Of a stretch of DNA of 64,000 nucleotides, positions 51,657-59,175 are shown in pieces. The stretch comes from QHWK01 sp035259385. Its GTDB lineage: Bacteria > Acidobacteriota > Vicinamibacteria > Vicinamibacterales > CAVVIG01. A program made the position numbers and the translations under genes. The first letter of the stretch is position 1. Every line of letters begins with the position of its first letter. Location: positions 23,164 through 87,163 of the forward strand of contig DATFWL010000433.1 of the NCBI GenBank assembly GCA_035259385.1. The letters run 5' to 3'. The notes below the pieces were generated by a model. It saw nothing but the letters and a program-made list of their open reading frames with translations, ran no database searches and had not been told where the DNA came from.

Positions 51657-53117
51657 TCAGGCCGCGCGATTTCGCAGGCGCGCGAGCGCCAGGGTCCACG
51701 CGCGCGGGCTCGCCGTCACCTGCAGCAGCGGCTCGACGGGCAGAATCCATGCCGCGTTGCCCGGCGGCGCCGCCGCGAGCGCGTCCGCCACCGTGCGGCC
51801 GGCGGCATCGTGATCGGTGGCGAGCACGAGCCGCGCGGCATCGACCAGTGCGGCATCCACGGCAGACTGATGACGTCCGCTGATCGACGCGCTTCCGGCG
51901 GCGATCGCCGCCGTGTCGAGCGCTCCGGCCGCGCCCAGACCGACGGCGGCCATCGGATGGCTTGGCACCCGCCTGGTCGCCTCGACGAACGCGTCGCGGG
52001 CATCGTCGCGGCGTCCCCGGCGGAGACTGAGCGCGCCGATCGCGTACCACGTGTTCGCGGCGCACTCGCGCGCGTACAGCTGTCCTCCGTGTTCGAAGGA
52101 CAGCTCGCGTTCGAGCTCCGCCAGCGCACCCGCTTCGTCGCCGCACGACAACCGGATCAGGCCCCGCAGGAAGTGCAGCGCCACGGCACTGAAGCGGGCG
52201 CCGCTCGGCCGATCGCCGGCGTCGGATGCGAGTCCGGCGGCGAGCTCGCGCTCCGCTTCGTGTGGCAGCTGACGCGCGACGTAGACGGTCGCGGCGAGCC
52301 AATGCGCGAGCGGGAACCCGGGGAGGAGCGCGAGGGTCTGGTGCGCCGCACGGAGGCGCTCCTCGCCCCAGCTGACGAACGCGAGCCGGAAGTGATGACG
52401 CCAGTTGTCGGGCTCGAGCGTCACCGCGCGCTTCGAGGCGGCTCGCGCATCGAGATGGTCGCCAATGCGGTCGAGTACGAATCCGAGCGTGGCCCACGCC
52501 TCGCCCGACTGGGGATCGAGCCGGCAGGCCTCGCGTGCGTGGCGGGCCGCCACCGCAAGCGCGCCGCCGTCCGGCGCCGCATCCGCACGCGTCATTTCGA
52601 ACTGCATCGCGCCGGCGTTGGCGAGGCCGATATGGGCCGACGCGAAATCGGGCGCAGCGCGGACCGCGTCCTCGAACACCGCTCTCGCCCGGCGTATGCG
52701 ATCGCCTTCGAGCGTTTCGAGCAGCGCCCGTCCCTCGACGAACGCTCGATGAGGCGCGAGCAGCGCGTCGAGCCCGGCGTCGCTTTCCCGCGACGTCGTC
52801 TGCGTCACGGCGGCGCCGAAGCGATAGCCGCGCCGCGGGATGGTCTCGATGTACGCGACGCCGTTGGCATGGGCGCCGAGCAGTCGCCGCAGGCTGGAGA
52901 TCGCCTGCTCGAGGCTGTTGTCGCCGACGGCCACCTCCTTCCAGCCCGCCTGAAGCAGGTCGTCCTTGGAGACGACCTCTCCAGCTCGCGCCACGAGGAC
53001 GAGCAGGATGTCGAGGTGACGATCGGAAATGGCCGCCGGCTCGCCCGCGACCGTCAAACGACGGCGGGTGGCGTCGAGCTCGAACGGCTCGAACACGAAT
53101 CGTACGCCTGGCGGCAC
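51657..53117 (-). CDS. OmpR-type winged-helix / TPR regulator
   Basis: A 486-residue protein with an N-terminal OmpR/CadC-type winged helix (about 5-105; SDRHLDILLVLVARAGEVVSKDDLLQAGWKEVAVGDNSLEQAISSLRRLLG and IETIPRRGYRF). Helical TPR-like repeats (about 150-480) follow. It lacks a receiver domain and a transmembrane segment, so it is a cytoplasmic one-component regulator sensing through its TPRs. It is divergent from the OsmC gene. Confidence 0.88.
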   Translation of the reverse strand: MPPGVRFVFEPFELDATRRRLTVAGEPAAISDRHLDILLVLVARAGEVVSKDDLLQAGWKEVAVGDNSLEQAISSLRRLLGAHANGVAYIETIPRRGYRFGAAVTQTTSRESDAGLDALLAPHRAFVEGRALLETLEGDRIRRARAVFEDAVRAAPDFASAHIGLANAGAMQFEMTRADAAPDGGALAVAARHAREACRLDPQSGEAWATLGFVLDRIGDHLDARAASKRAVTLEPDNWRHHFRLAFVSWGEERLRAAHQTLALLPGFPLAHWLAATVYVARQLPHEAERELAAGLASDAGDRPSGARFSAVALHFLRGLIRLSCGDEAGALAELERELSFEHGGQLYARECAANTWYAIGALSLRRGRRDDARDAFVEATRRVPSHPMAAVGLGAAGALDTAAIAAGSASISGRHQSAVDAALVDAARLVLATDHDAAGRTVADALAAAPPGNAAWILPVEPLLQVTASPRAWTLALARLRNRAA

Positions 53118-53231
53118 TCGCAGATTGTAGCCACAGCGGTGCGGGCCGGTGGTTTACCCTACGGCGGTTTCCCGGTCGGCTGTTCGAACACCGTCGTCAT
53201 CGCCGCGCCGACCGCGAATGGAGGAGAGATC

Positions 53232-53681
53232 ATGAGCGCTGGCGCCGTCGGTGAGCCGATGGTCATCGTCGAGGGTGACGGCTCGAGCTTCGTTCAACGC
53301 ATCAAGGCCGGCGCGCACGAGCTGGTGGCTGACGAGCCGGTCGCGGCCGGCGGCGGGGACGCAGGCCCGGATCCTTATCGCTTGCTGCTCGCCGCCCTCG
53401 GGTCGTGCACGTCGATGACCATCACCATGTATGCACGCCGGAAACAGTGGCCGGTCACGCGGATTCGGGTCGAGCTCTCGCACGCCAAGGTGTGGACACA
53501 GGACTGCGCGCACTGCGATACGCGCGAGGGACGGCTCGACCGCGTCCATCGATCGATTCAGCTGGAGGGCGATCTCTCCGCGGATCAACGGAGACGGCTC
53601 ATCGAGATCGCCGAGAAATGTCCCGTGCATCGCACGCTCGCATCCACGATGGACATCGTGACTCGGTTGATGACCGCTTGA
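53232..53681 (+). CDS. OsmC-family protein
   Basis: A 149-residue OsmC-like protein. The first redox cysteine is in LAALGSCTSMTITMYARRKQWP and the second in EIAEKCPVHRTL; the EKCPVH motif is typical of the YhfA/OsmC branch. GAGGAGAG upstream supports ATG 53232. These thiol peroxidases detoxify organic hydroperoxides. An extra CAHC (DCAHCDT) pair is present at about residue 96-100. Confidence 0.88.
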   Translation: MSAGAVGEPMVIVEGDGSSFVQRIKAGAHELVADEPVAAGGGDAGPDPYRLLLAALGSCTSMTITMYARRKQWPVTRIRVELSHAKVWTQDCAHCDTREGRLDRVHRSIQLEGDLSADQRRRLIEIAEKCPVHRTLASTMDIVTRLMTA

Positions 53682-53750
53682 TGTCCGGATACGCTGCGCC
53701 CTGAGGTAGCGCGGACGGATGCGCGAGCAGATGATTCCGAAACGCCCGAG

Positions 53751-53778
53751 CCAGTCAACCGTCAGGACGGTCGACTGG
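53751..53778. repeat. Hairpin downstream of the OsmC gene
   Basis: CCAGTCAACCGTC and GACGGTCGACTGG, two bases apart, are complementary with one mismatch. No T-run follows, so it is only a weak terminator candidate for the OsmC gene. Confidence 0.35.
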
Positions 53779-53866
53779 GGCGTCGCACCTGATCCGGTGA
53801 ACTGTTTCGCGGCGGCGTTCGTCTCACAGGGGGATGCAGGCGGCTCGCTGACTTAGAGGAGGACTC

Positions 53867-54466
53867 ATGCGCGGCTGGGTTCTGGCGGCGGTTGCAATGC
53901 TCACCGTGACGGTCTCGGCCCAGGAAGCCCGCACGTCCGGGTCGCTCGAACGGCCCTTCGCGGCCAATGGTCTCGTGAAAATGGACCTCGTCGCGGCCGA
54001 TTACCGCGTCAACGGCAGCGCACAGGATCGCGTGCGCATCGACTGGAGCGTGCACGACGCCGAGGCGCTGGCGAAGGTTCAGGCACGGGCCGAGATCCGC
54101 GGCCGGGAACTGGCGATCACGACGAACGGTCCGAGCAACCGGGGCCTGAAGTTCACCATCGAGGTGCCGAGCCAATCCGATCTGTACGTGCGGATGACAG
54201 CAGGCGATCTCACGATTGGTGGCGTCCGCGGCAACAAGGACGTCGAGCTCCGTGCCGGCGATCTGCGCATCGACGTCGGTCGGCCCGAAGATTACCGGAC
54301 CGTTGACGCGTCGTTGTGGGCTGGCGATCTCAAGGCGTCAGCGTTTCAAGTCATCAAGGAGGGCCTGTTCCGCTCCTTCGACTGGACCGGAAGCGGCCAA
54401 TATCGCCTGCACGCACACCTGATGGCCGGCGATCTCTACCTCTATTCGAAGACCGACGATCGGTAG
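53867..54466 (+). CDS. Secreted DUF4097-like beta-rich protein
   Basis: A 199-residue protein with a signal peptide (WVLAAVAMLTVTVSAQ) and repeated short motifs: TAGDLTIGGVRG, RAGDLRIDVGR, WAGDLKASAFQV, MAGDLYLYSK. These 'AGDL' repeats resemble right-handed beta-helix-like DUF4097 (putative adhesin) proteins. GGAGGA upstream supports ATG 53867. Monocistronic as far as seen. Confidence 0.72.
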   Translation: MRGWVLAAVAMLTVTVSAQEARTSGSLERPFAANGLVKMDLVAADYRVNGSAQDRVRIDWSVHDAEALAKVQARAEIRGRELAITTNGPSNRGLKFTIEVPSQSDLYVRMTAGDLTIGGVRGNKDVELRAGDLRIDVGRPEDYRTVDASLWAGDLKASAFQVIKEGLFRSFDWTGSGQYRLHAHLMAGDLYLYSKTDDR

Positions 54467-54669
54467 CAGGCAGCGAGCGACGGTCGAGGGCCCTCACCGG
54501 GCACGCGCGACGATCGTGCGACGACACAGCGCCTGGAAGCGCGGCGCGCTTCGATCTTCGCCACGCGTTCAGGAAGCGCGGCGAAGGCCACGACTGAACG
54601 CAACTGATCGTCGGCTCGGAACGTTCGCGCTGCCGTCAGGCCACACATGCGGCCGTCCATTGCGTTCGC

Positions 54670-55404
54670 CTACGAGCCGGCGAGGGCGCGAGCAAACGTG
54701 GTCAACTCCGCATCATTCAGGTCCGAGACCGCCCAGAACGCCATGCCATCGCGCGTCCAGTGCCGCACGTGAAATCCACGGATCGACCGCGAGGCGATTG
54801 AGCCGGCCGGCGAGCGGCCATCGTCGGGCGACACGAACACGTTGATCGTGTGCTTCTGCCGCTGATAGACGAGCGCCGCCGCCGGCCGTCCGCCGAGGTA
54901 GTCGAGACGGCCGCCGACCAGCGGAAAGCCGATCGAGGCGAGGTCGGCGACCGGCGGCGCGAAATCGAGCTTGCCGAGAAACCACGGTTTCACCGTGTGC
55001 TGATCGGTGGAGCGCACGTCGAACAGATGCTCCGCCATCAACGAACGCACGTGGCCGTCCACCACCTGGTCCGCCACCGCGTCGCCGCGCGCCGGGGTCG
55101 ATCGCAGCAGCGCGATCCCTCCGCCGACGGCCAGCACCAGGACTGCCGCCGCAGCCCACATCGTCAGGCGGTAAGACGACGTCGATCGCGCGGCCGCCGC
55201 CGCGACGCGAGCGCGCAGGCGATCCGGCGCCTCACGGTAGGTGGTCGACTGCTGCAGCAACCGGCTGAGCGCCTGCCGTTCCGCAACCCGTTCGCGGCAG
55301 CGCGGGCATCCGTCGAGGTGCTGCCGGATCGCCGCGGCCGCCTCCGCATCGAGCTCGCGATCGACGTACGCGTCCAGATCGCGGTTGACGTCGGCGCAGA
55401 TCAT
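54670..55404 (-). CDS. Zinc-finger anti-sigma factor
   Basis: A 244-residue protein with an N-terminal ZAS-type zinc finger (DAYVDRELDAEAAAAIRQHLDGCPRCRERV; H29, C33, C36) and a transmembrane helix (about 82-100, TMWAAAAVLVLAVGGGIALL). A periplasmic sensor domain with GFHVRHWTRDGMAFWAVSDLNDAEL, typical of anti-sigma factors in this setting, follows. It starts with ATGA overlapping the sigma-factor stop. It should hold the ECF sigma factor at the membrane. Confidence 0.9.
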   Translation of the reverse strand: MICADVNRDLDAYVDRELDAEAAAAIRQHLDGCPRCRERVAERQALSRLLQQSTTYREAPDRLRARVAAAAARSTSSYRLTMWAAAAVLVLAVGGGIALLRSTPARGDAVADQVVDGHVRSLMAEHLFDVRSTDQHTVKPWFLGKLDFAPPVADLASIGFPLVGGRLDYLGGRPAAALVYQRQKHTINVFVSPDDGRSPAGSIASRSIRGFHVRHWTRDGMAFWAVSDLNDAELTTFARALAGS

Positions 55405-55919
55405 GACAGCGTCTCCACGGCAAGGTCCGCCTTCAGCAGCGCGAGCAGGCGTTCGCGGCCGCGAGCCAGGCGCGACATCACCGTCCCAATCGGCACGCGC
55501 ACGACCGCAGCGATTTCCTTATACGTCAATCCTTCGATCTCGCGCAGGACGATCACCTCTCGAAAGTCCAGCGGCAGCTGCTCGAGCGCGGCGCGGACGC
55601 GCGCGACCGTGTGCTGCTGCATCAACCGCGCTTCGGGATCGAGCGCTCCGTCGGCCGGTTCGGCCGCCGCGTCCTCCAACGGTGTCCCCTCCCTCACACC
55701 CGCACGACGCGAGACCCTGCTGTACCAGGTGTTGCGCACGATGGTGAACAACCACGCGCGCGCATCCTCGTGGCGCAGCGTCGTGAAGAAGCGCATCGCG
55801 CGCACGCAGGCGTCCTGGACGACGTCCTCGGCCTCGGCGTCGTTCCTGGTGAGCCATCGCGCGTAGTTGAACGCGGCGTCCAGATGAGGCAGCACCGCCT
55901 CGGCGAATGCGCGAGCCAT
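55401..55919 (-). CDS. ECF-subfamily RNA polymerase sigma factor
   Basis: A 172-residue sigma factor with region 2 (FNYARWLTRNDAEAEDVVQDACVRAMRFF, DARAWLFTIVRNTWYSRVSRR) and region 4 (LEQLPLDFREVIVLREIEGLTYKEIAAVVRVPIGTVMSRLARGRERL). The gene overlaps the anti-sigma gene by four bases. It is divergent from the DUF2231 operon at 55998, which could be one of its targets. Confidence 0.93.
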   Translation of the reverse strand: MARAFAEAVLPHLDAAFNYARWLTRNDAEAEDVVQDACVRAMRFFTTLRHEDARAWLFTIVRNTWYSRVSRRAGVREGTPLEDAAAEPADGALDPEARLMQQHTVARVRAALEQLPLDFREVIVLREIEGLTYKEIAAVVRVPIGTVMSRLARGRERLLALLKADLAVETLS

Positions 55920-55997
55920 CGGTTCTTGTTAAGACCCGAACGGCCCCGGTTTTATTCCGGGGAATAGCGGCCGGCCAGGCGCGGTCTCGCATGGCAA

Positions 55998-56411
55998 ATG
56001 GCACTGATCGGTCGATTGCACCCGCTGCTGATTCACTTTCCGATTGCCCTCCTCATTGTCGCCGTCGCCGCCGAGGCCGTTGCAACGATGACCGGCCGAC
56101 GGCGCTGGCGTGACATCGGCCTCGCCAACGCTCGTGGCGGCGCGCTGTCCGCGCTGGTCGCAGTGGCGGCCGGTTGGCTGCTGGCGTCGGCGCCGGAGAT
56201 GGGGACGACGGCAATCCTCGAGTGGCACAAGTGGCTCGGCACGACGAGCGCGCTGTTCGCCGTGACCGCAGCGCTCGCGACGTCGAGCGGCTGCAGCGAA
56301 TCGACGCACGTGCGGATGTACCGGATCGCATTGCTCGGCGCCGGAACCCTCGTGGCCGTCGCCGGGCATCTCGGTGGACTGATGGTGTGGGGAAACGTTC
56401 TGCGACCCTGA
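55998..56411 (+). CDS. DUF2231-like membrane protein
   Basis: A 137-residue protein with four hydrophobic segments. It starts LIGRLHPLLIHFPIALLIVAVAAE, with HPxxxHFP being the hallmark of DUF2231 (putative heme- or quinone-associated membrane proteins). Further on it has EWHKWLGTTSALFAV and LVAVAGHLGGLMVWG, supplying extra histidines. It is followed 11 bases later by the metallophosphoesterase-cupredoxin gene, so it is probably the membrane partner of that operon. Confidence 0.82.
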   Translation: MALIGRLHPLLIHFPIALLIVAVAAEAVATMTGRRRWRDIGLANARGGALSALVAVAAGWLLASAPEMGTTAILEWHKWLGTTSALFAVTAALATSSGCSESTHVRMYRIALLGAGTLVAVAGHLGGLMVWGNVLRP

Positions 56412-56422
56412 AGGAGGAACGC

Positions 56423-57631
56423 GTGGCTCGGAATGACGACGAAAAAGAGTTCGATCGACGGGATTTCCTGAAATGCATGGCATGGGTGGGTACCGGCGCG
56501 GTGTGGACGCTGTCGAGCGGAGTGCTGAAAGGGTCGGCGCTCGGACAGTCCGGTGCCATGAAGACGATGGCTCGCGGCGGCAACGCGCTCCGCTTCGTGC
56601 AAATCAGCGACAGCCACATCGGCTTCGACAAACCGGCGAACGCCGACGTCACGGCGACGCTGCGCCTGGCGATCGCGAAGATCAACGCGGATCCCGATCC
56701 GCCGGCATTCGTGCTCCACACAGGTGATCTCACCCATCTCTCGCGGCCGGCCGAATTCGACACGCTGCAGCAGGTGCTGTCGGAGTTGTCTGTCCCAGTG
56801 TTCTATGTACCCGGCGAGCACGATGTGCTCGACGACAACGGCAAGGCCTACCTGCAGCGATTCGGCAAGGGGACGGTGGGCGGCGGGTGGCACAGCTTCG
56901 ATCACGCCGGCGCGCATTTCATCGGTCTCGTCAACGTGGTGAACCTCGAGGCCGGCGGCCTCGGCTCGCTCGGCGCGGAACAGCTCGCGTGGCTCGAACG
57001 CGACGTCAAGCGATTGAAGGACAGCACGCCGATCGTGGTGTTCGCGCACATCCCGCTCTGGTCGGTGTATCCCGACTGGGGCTGGGGCACCGACGACAGC
57101 GAGCAGGCGCTGTCGTATCTGAAGCGGTTCGGTTCGGTGTCGGTGCTGAACGGCCACATCCATCAGGTGATGCAGAAGGTCGAAGGCCACGTCACTTTCC
57201 ATACCGCGATGTCGACGGCGTTTCCCCAGCCCGCACCGGGAACGGCGCCGTCGCCCGGCCCGATGAAAGTCGCAGACGATCGGCTGCGAAGGGTGCTGGG
57301 CCTCTCGCGGATGTCGCTGCACGCCGTGGATCACCCGATCGCGATCACGGACGTCCCGCTCGAGGCAGAGACGACGGCCGGCGGTGCACACGACGTCGCC
57401 GTCGACAACTTCAGCTTCGCACCGTCGACGGCGATGGTGCCAGCAGGCGCGACCGTCACATGGACGAATCGCGACGACGTGCCACACAACATCGTGAGCG
57501 TCGAGCGGCAGTTCAAGTCTCCGGTGCTCGACACCGACGAGCAGTTCTCGCATCGGTTCGATACGCCCGGCCGATACGAGTACTTCTGCTCGCTTCATCC
57601 GAAGATGACCGGACAGGTCGTGGTGGGGTAA
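56423..57631 (+). CDS. Metallophosphoesterase / cupredoxin fusion, Tat-exported
   Basis: A 402-residue protein with a twin-arginine signal (DRRDFLKCMAWVG). A calcineurin-like metallophosphoesterase domain (about 55-270) has metal motifs SDSHIG, HTGDL, GEHD (in place of GNHD), AHIP and GHIH. A C-terminal cupredoxin domain (about 325-402) has type 1 copper ligands H in PHNIV and C, H, M in FCSLHPKM. GTG 56423 is chosen because AAGGAGG lies just upstream. It should act in the periplasm, combining phosphate-ester hydrolysis with a copper/redox module. Confidence 0.9.
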   Translation: MARNDDEKEFDRRDFLKCMAWVGTGAVWTLSSGVLKGSALGQSGAMKTMARGGNALRFVQISDSHIGFDKPANADVTATLRLAIAKINADPDPPAFVLHTGDLTHLSRPAEFDTLQQVLSELSVPVFYVPGEHDVLDDNGKAYLQRFGKGTVGGGWHSFDHAGAHFIGLVNVVNLEAGGLGSLGAEQLAWLERDVKRLKDSTPIVVFAHIPLWSVYPDWGWGTDDSEQALSYLKRFGSVSVLNGHIHQVMQKVEGHVTFHTAMSTAFPQPAPGTAPSPGPMKVADDRLRRVLGLSRMSLHAVDHPIAITDVPLEAETTAGGAHDVAVDNFSFAPSTAMVPAGATVTWTNRDDVPHNIVSVERQFKSPVLDTDEQFSHRFDTPGRYEYFCSLHPKMTGQVVVG

Positions 57632-57635
57632 CGCG

Positions 57636-58061
57636 ATGCGACGTCGAATCGTGTACTCAGCCGCTGCCGCGCTGTCGGCGTGTGTCGTCGGCGCCTGCAA
57701 CTCCTCGCTGACTGCTCCGGACACGCTGTCGGCACCATCGGACGCCGTCGTGATCGAGATCCTCGGGATGAACGGCGCCCGATCCTTCTCGCCGAGCCCG
57801 GCCACGGTGCCCGCCGGCCGCGCCGTCGTCTGGCACAACTCGGACTTCGAAACGCACCATATCGTGCTCGATGCCGGCGGCCTCGACACCGAGGACGTCC
57901 GGCCCGGCCGGTTCAGCCCGCCGACGGCGCCGCCTGCGAAAGGCGGCTATCACTGCACGATCCACCCATCGATGACCGGCACGCTTGCCCTGGTCGAGCA
58001 GACGCCGGCGCGGCACGATGGACATGACGCGATCGCGCCGTCTGCTACGGAAGCCCGTTGA
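57636..58061 (+). CDS. Cupredoxin-domain lipoprotein
   Basis: A 141-residue lipoprotein (lipobox in SACVVGACNSS) with a plastocyanin-like domain: copper ligands H in THHIV, C in YHCTIHPSMTG with H and M in the same motif. It starts four bases after the metallophosphoesterase-cupredoxin gene. Its 3' end overlaps the convergent hydrolase gene by 17 bases. It could accept or donate electrons to the fused cupredoxin. Confidence 0.86.
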   Translation: MRRRIVYSAAAALSACVVGACNSSLTAPDTLSAPSDAVVIEILGMNGARSFSPSPATVPAGRAVVWHNSDFETHHIVLDAGGLDTEDVRPGRFSPPTAPPAKGGYHCTIHPSMTGTLALVEQTPARHDGHDAIAPSATEAR

Positions 58062-59055
58062 GAAACGAGCGCAACTCACGCAGCACGTCGGCGTCGTTCG
58101 AGAGAAAGACGTAGTGGTGGGCGCCAGGCAGCTTCACGACGTGAGCGTTCGGAGCGCTGTTTTCGACGACCTTCACCTGGCGCTCCGTCACCGCGGTCAG
58201 GGCCTCTGCGTAGGCCCTGGCCGCCGCGCGCACGTTCGGATCGGTATTCTTCTCGATCCAGCTGCCCTGCCCGTGTGGCTCGGCGAAGATCACGAGCGCG
58301 GGCACGCCGAGCGCGGCGTACTTCTTCATGTCTGCGAGAAGCATCGCGTAACCCGGAGAGTCGCGCTCTTTTCCGACGCGTCCGTCCGGATTGATCGGGC
58401 GGCGCTGACGGAGCTCAGCTTCGGGATAGGTGAAGCCGAGCACGCGCAGGTAGTACTCCCGCAGCGCGTGAAAGCTGGCGAGATCGGCCTCGCCTGGCGG
58501 CGGATCCTGGGGGCCCCGCAAATTCTGAAACTCGTTCACCGTGGGACCGGTGCCGTTGTCGAACGCGTAAGGATATGCGGCCTCGAGGTAGACGAGTCCC
58601 GCGACACGATCCGGGTGTCCACTGGCCACCGAGCTCATTTCCCGGCCCGCGACCGAGTGTCCCAGCAGTACCGGTTTCGTCAGCTCGAGCGAATCCAGAA
58701 CCGTGAGCAGGTCGTCGCCGAGACGATCGCCGCCGCGTTCGGCGGCATCGAAGCCGGACGCGCCGAAGCCGCGCCGCGTGAGGCCGTACACATGGAGGCC
58801 GGGCGTGAGCTTTGGCGCGAAATCGTCGAAGACGTGCGCGGTGTCTCCTCCTCCGGCGAGCAGGACCAGAGGCCGGCCGGACCCTCCCCAGTCGAGCACC
58901 TCGAGCCGCACCGTCCGGCCCACGCTCACGAATCGTGTGACGTGAGGGGATGGGTCCTTCCAGTCACCGGATTGTCGAGCGTGGAGGCCGACGACGAGGA
59001 GTGTGAGCACCGCGCCCGCCGCCGGGCCGCTGAGCCGGCGCAGAAGTCCGTCCAT
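58045..59055 (-). CDS. Exported alpha/beta hydrolase
   Basis: A 336-residue hydrolase with a signal/anchor (AAGAVLTLLVVGLHARQ). The nucleophile elbow is GHSVAG and the catalytic histidine lies in PGAHHYVF near the end; an acid is likely in the preceding region. It resembles the 'alpha/beta fold hydrolase' group with TRRGFGASGFD. Substrate unknown. It is convergent with the cupredoxin gene. Confidence 0.87.
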   Translation of the reverse strand: MDGLLRRLSGPAAGAVLTLLVVGLHARQSGDWKDPSPHVTRFVSVGRTVRLEVLDWGGSGRPLVLLAGGGDTAHVFDDFAPKLTPGLHVYGLTRRGFGASGFDAAERGGDRLGDDLLTVLDSLELTKPVLLGHSVAGREMSSVASGHPDRVAGLVYLEAAYPYAFDNGTGPTVNEFQNLRGPQDPPPGEADLASFHALREYYLRVLGFTYPEAELRQRRPINPDGRVGKERDSPGYAMLLADMKKYAALGVPALVIFAEPHGQGSWIEKNTDPNVRAAARAYAEALTAVTERQVKVVENSAPNAHVVKLPGAHHYVFLSNDADVLRELRSFLNGLP

Positions 59056-59175
59056 TCCTGCTGCGACGTTGGACGGCGCGCAAATGTTTCCCCGTCTGTG
59101 ATGCCGCTCGCGTGAAGAGCGGCCGCCACAGAACTGGGCGAACCCAGTTCCGTGGCGCCTCGCTGCGTGCTCTCG

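Noticed and set aside
51810..53231. Long plus-strand open frame running into the OsmC gene
   Set aside because: The part before 53232 is the complement of the winged-helix/TPR gene and has no protein-like features; only the OsmC end is real.
54467..54669. Short open frames in the gap between the DUF4097-like and anti-sigma genes
   Set aside because: No ribosome site, biased composition and no recognisable motif.
56033..57889. 618-codon open frame on the minus strand over the DUF2231/metallophosphoesterase operon
   Set aside because: Composition and lack of motifs show it is a shadow of the plus-strand genes.
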